Source: an uncultured Oscillospiraceae bacterium
Lineage (GTDB): Bacteria > Bacillota > Clostridia > Oscillospirales > Ruminococcaceae
Reading direction: 5' to 3'
Length of the DNA stretch: 15,680 nucleotides
Assembly (NCBI GenBank): GCA_934466475.1
Contig: CAKSLI010000018.1
Location: 1 to 15,680, forward strand
A model generated the notes under the pieces. That model had not been told where the DNA came from, ran no database searches, and saw only the letters and a list, made by a program, of their open reading frames with translations. Of this stretch, positions 14,896 to 15,680 are shown one piece after another. Made by a program: the position numbers and the translations under genes. The stretch's first letter is position 1; the number at the start of each line of letters is the position of its first letter.

Positions 14896-15563
14896 TCGAT
14901 GATGTACCCCATTCCGACCTTCGTCTTTATGAACCCGGAAAGCCCCGCGCCGTCAAGCTTTCTGCGGAGCCTGGCAACGTTCACGGTCAGGGTGTTCTCG
15001 TCGATGAAGCAGTCGGTCTCCCACAGCCTGTCCATGAGCTTTTCACGGCTGACTACCTTTCCCTTGCTCTCCATGAGAGTCTGGAGTATGCGGTATTCGT
15101 TCCGGGTGAGCTCCACGCGGTTCCCGCCGACGTTCAGCGAGGCGTCCGCCGTGTTCAGTACCGCGCCCCTGTGCTCGATGACGCCGACCTGCTGGGCGAA
15201 ATCATAGCTTCTGCGCAGAAGCGCCTGTATTTTCGCCACAAGCACCGGCATATCGAACGGCTTGGCTATAAAATCGTCCCCGCCCATGTTCATCGCCATG
15301 ATTATATTCATATTGTCGCACGCCGAGGATATAAACATCACCGGCACTCGGCTGGTTTTGCGTATCTCGGCGCACCAGTAGAATCCGTTATAGAACGGCA
15401 GCGTTATGTCCAGCAGTACAAGGTGCGGCTGGAATTCCGCTATCTCCTCGGATACCCGCCGGAAATCCCCGGCGCACTTTACCTCGAGGTCCCAGCCGGA
15501 AAGCCCGCTGCTGACCGCCTGCGCTATGCTGTCGTCGTCCTCTGCTATATATACACGGTACAT
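14892..15563 (-). CDS. bceR: BceR-type response regulator (OmpR family)
   Basis: This 223-aa protein is a DNA-binding activator controlled by the adjacent kinase. The receiver domain (1-115) has the acidic pocket EDD (8-10), phosphoacceptor D52 in LLDITLP, S79/S80 at the switch position and K101 in AKPF. The C-terminal winged helix (about 125-223) contains LTRNEYRILQTLMESKGKVVS as its start (residues shown in part) and the OmpR-family segment LTVNVARLRRKLD, ending VGMGYIIE. The ATG at 15563 is seven bases after AGGA. Its likely target is the box at 13901-13914. The terminal inverted repeat of element C starts 22 bases upstream, so its promoter lies in or beyond that element, outside the window. 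Confidence 0.94.
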   Translation of the reverse strand: MYRVYIAEDDDSIAQAVSSGLSGWDLEVKCAGDFRRVSEEIAEFQPHLVLLDITLPFYNGFYWCAEIRKTSRVPVMFISSACDNMNIIMAMNMGGDDFIAKPFDMPVLVAKIQALLRRSYDFAQQVGVIEHRGAVLNTADASLNVGGNRVELTRNEYRILQTLMESKGKVVSREKLMDRLWETDCFIDENTLTVNVARLRRKLDGAGLSGFIKTKVGMGYIIE

Positions 15564-15585
15564 TCTGAATTCCTTTCCGATTAAT

Positions 15586-15680
15586 GGTCACCTCTAAAAA
15601 CCTCATGTGAGCGAAAATGAGCAGTGCGCACCATCTTCGTCTGTCAACAAGCGAAATTTTTGATGCGACGGCGTCCATGC
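15586..15680. mobile_element. Palindromic TIR element C (partial, runs off the window)
   Basis: It begins with GGTCACCTCTAAAAACC (15586-15602), identical over 17 bases to the left end of element B. The next bases, CCTCATGTGAGCGAAAATG and on to GCGCACC, resemble the start of element A (CCTCGTTTGAATGAAAATG to GCACACC). The right end is not in the window, so length and target duplication cannot be judged. Confidence 0.65.

Overview
The window looks like a chromosomal segment of a Gram-positive anaerobe of the class Clostridia, probably a gut Oscillospiraceae/Ruminococcus-type organism. This is inferred from strong GGAGG-type ribosome binding sites, consensus TTGACA/TATAAT promoters, a complete Bce-type two-component/ABC module, a secreted SGNH hydrolase with an SPDTG wall-anchor-like tail, and a fragment of the large helicase/methylase protein typical of Firmicutes conjugative elements. 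The species cannot be named from this sequence.

Layout. Positions 1-2640 look like mobile-element debris: a minus-strand helicase/methylase gene that stops just before its methylase core (87-2153) and carries three in-frame copies of a GTGCGACA-type palindrome, then a small AT-rich orphan (2252-2518). Positions 2528-2893 hold that orphan's promoter and a 51-nt hairpin. From 2894 to 8780 five minus-strand genes appear to have their own promoters: a beta-CASP-like metallo-beta-lactamase protein, a GAF/PAS/GGDEF diguanylate cyclase, ThrH (phosphoserine phosphatase/homoserine kinase-like HAD enzyme), an exported SGNH hydrolase, and a monofunctional peptidoglycan glycosyltransferase (GT51). A divergent plus-strand pair follows: a MarR regulator and citrate synthase (9096-10885), with a consensus promoter, an operator-like repeat and a terminator. 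The rest is minus-strand: response regulator and kinase (14892-15563, 13918-14895), then ABC ATPase and permease (12952-13758, 10946-12955). Each pair overlaps by ATGA. This is a BceRS-BceAB-type cell-envelope stress/antimicrobial-peptide detoxification module, with a candidate BceR box and promoter between the two pairs.

The most unusual signal is a family of palindromic elements bounded by the terminal inverted repeat GGTCACCTCTAAAAACC: 7885-8043, 8802-8989, and a third running off the right edge from 15586. All three lie immediately upstream of the ribosome binding site of a minus-strand gene for a cell-envelope or envelope-stress function (SGNH hydrolase, GT51, BceR-type regulator). In the first case a consensus promoter lies on the far side of the element, so the element would be transcribed as a long hairpin leader. 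They may be miniature transposable elements, regulatory leader RNAs, or MITEs co-opted as leaders; sequence alone cannot decide.
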